Program-made: the position numbers and the translations under genes
Notes under the pieces: model-generated
What the model was told of the DNA's origin: nothing
Databases searched by the model: none
What the model saw: only the letters and a program-made list of their open reading frames with translations
From: Lutjanus erythropterus
Taxonomy: Eukaryota; Chordata; Actinopteri; Lutjaniformes; Lutjanidae
Length of the DNA stretch: 64,000 bases
Direction: 5' to 3'
Assembly (NCBI GenBank): GCA_020091685.1
Contig: CM034603.1
Location: 15,417,596-15,481,595 of the forward strand
Shown: one piece after another, positions 50,220-64,000 of the stretch
How the letters are laid out: each line of letters starts with the position of its first letter
How positions within the stretch are numbered: position 1 is the stretch's first letter

Positions 50220-64000
<13,781 letters not shown>

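Overview
The window is vertebrate nuclear DNA, most likely from a percomorph (spiny-rayed) teleost. The evidence is a set of GT-AG spliced genes with vertebrate protein sequences, long AT-rich introns, CA/GT microsatellites, and dense DNA-transposon relics (hAT, PIF/Harbinger and TTAA-type MITEs) with L1 and L2 LINE scraps of the kind common in that clade. Nothing bacterial, no CRISPR array and no recognisable retrovirus or LTR element was found.

Two protein-coding genes are present, both on the minus strand. (1) kif5b, the kinesin-1 heavy chain, fills about 49.3-64 kb. The window holds the last nine bases of one exon, 18 complete coding exons and a terminal exon with the stop codon and 3' UTR. 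Read 5' to 3' the gene runs from 64,000 downwards. All 19 splice junctions keep frame and give 770 residues, equivalent to residues 194-963 of a 963-residue protein: the second half of the motor head, neck, stalk, light-chain-binding coiled coil and autoinhibitory tail with the IAK motif. (2) arhgap12, a Rho GTPase-activating protein, has a 5' UTR exon at about 44.4-44.7 kb, a 10.5-kb intron 1, and a coding exon at 33.09-33.87 kb. That exon carries the start codon, the SH3 domain and the following linker. The rest of the gene (WW, PH and RhoGAP domains) was not found and should lie beyond position 1, so 1-33,093 is read as intron 2.

The order and orientation (arhgap12 downstream of kif5b, same strand) match the human ARHGAP12-KIF5B neighbourhood on chromosome 10p11.2, which supports both identifications. 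The spacer between the kif5b 3' end and the arhgap12 promoter (about 44.75-49.3 kb) holds repeats and one GC-richer block near 45.3-45.55 kb. The arhgap12 promoter region carries a perfect RFX-type X-box.

The most distinctive non-genic structure is a family of four long foldback elements at 17.9, 37.1, 39.4 and 47.4 kb. Each is bounded by TTAA with AGGGATAGTT-like termini. The intact copies are two arms of about 360-420 bp in inverted orientation, so intronic copies would fold into long double-stranded hairpins in the arhgap12 pre-mRNA. Other points are a nine-codon uORF before the arhgap12 start, a choice of two C-terminal ends for kif5b that differ only in the last residue, short 3'-UTR blocks that look conserved with human KIF5B, and an isolated exon-like segment at 22.4 kb inside arhgap12 intron 2.
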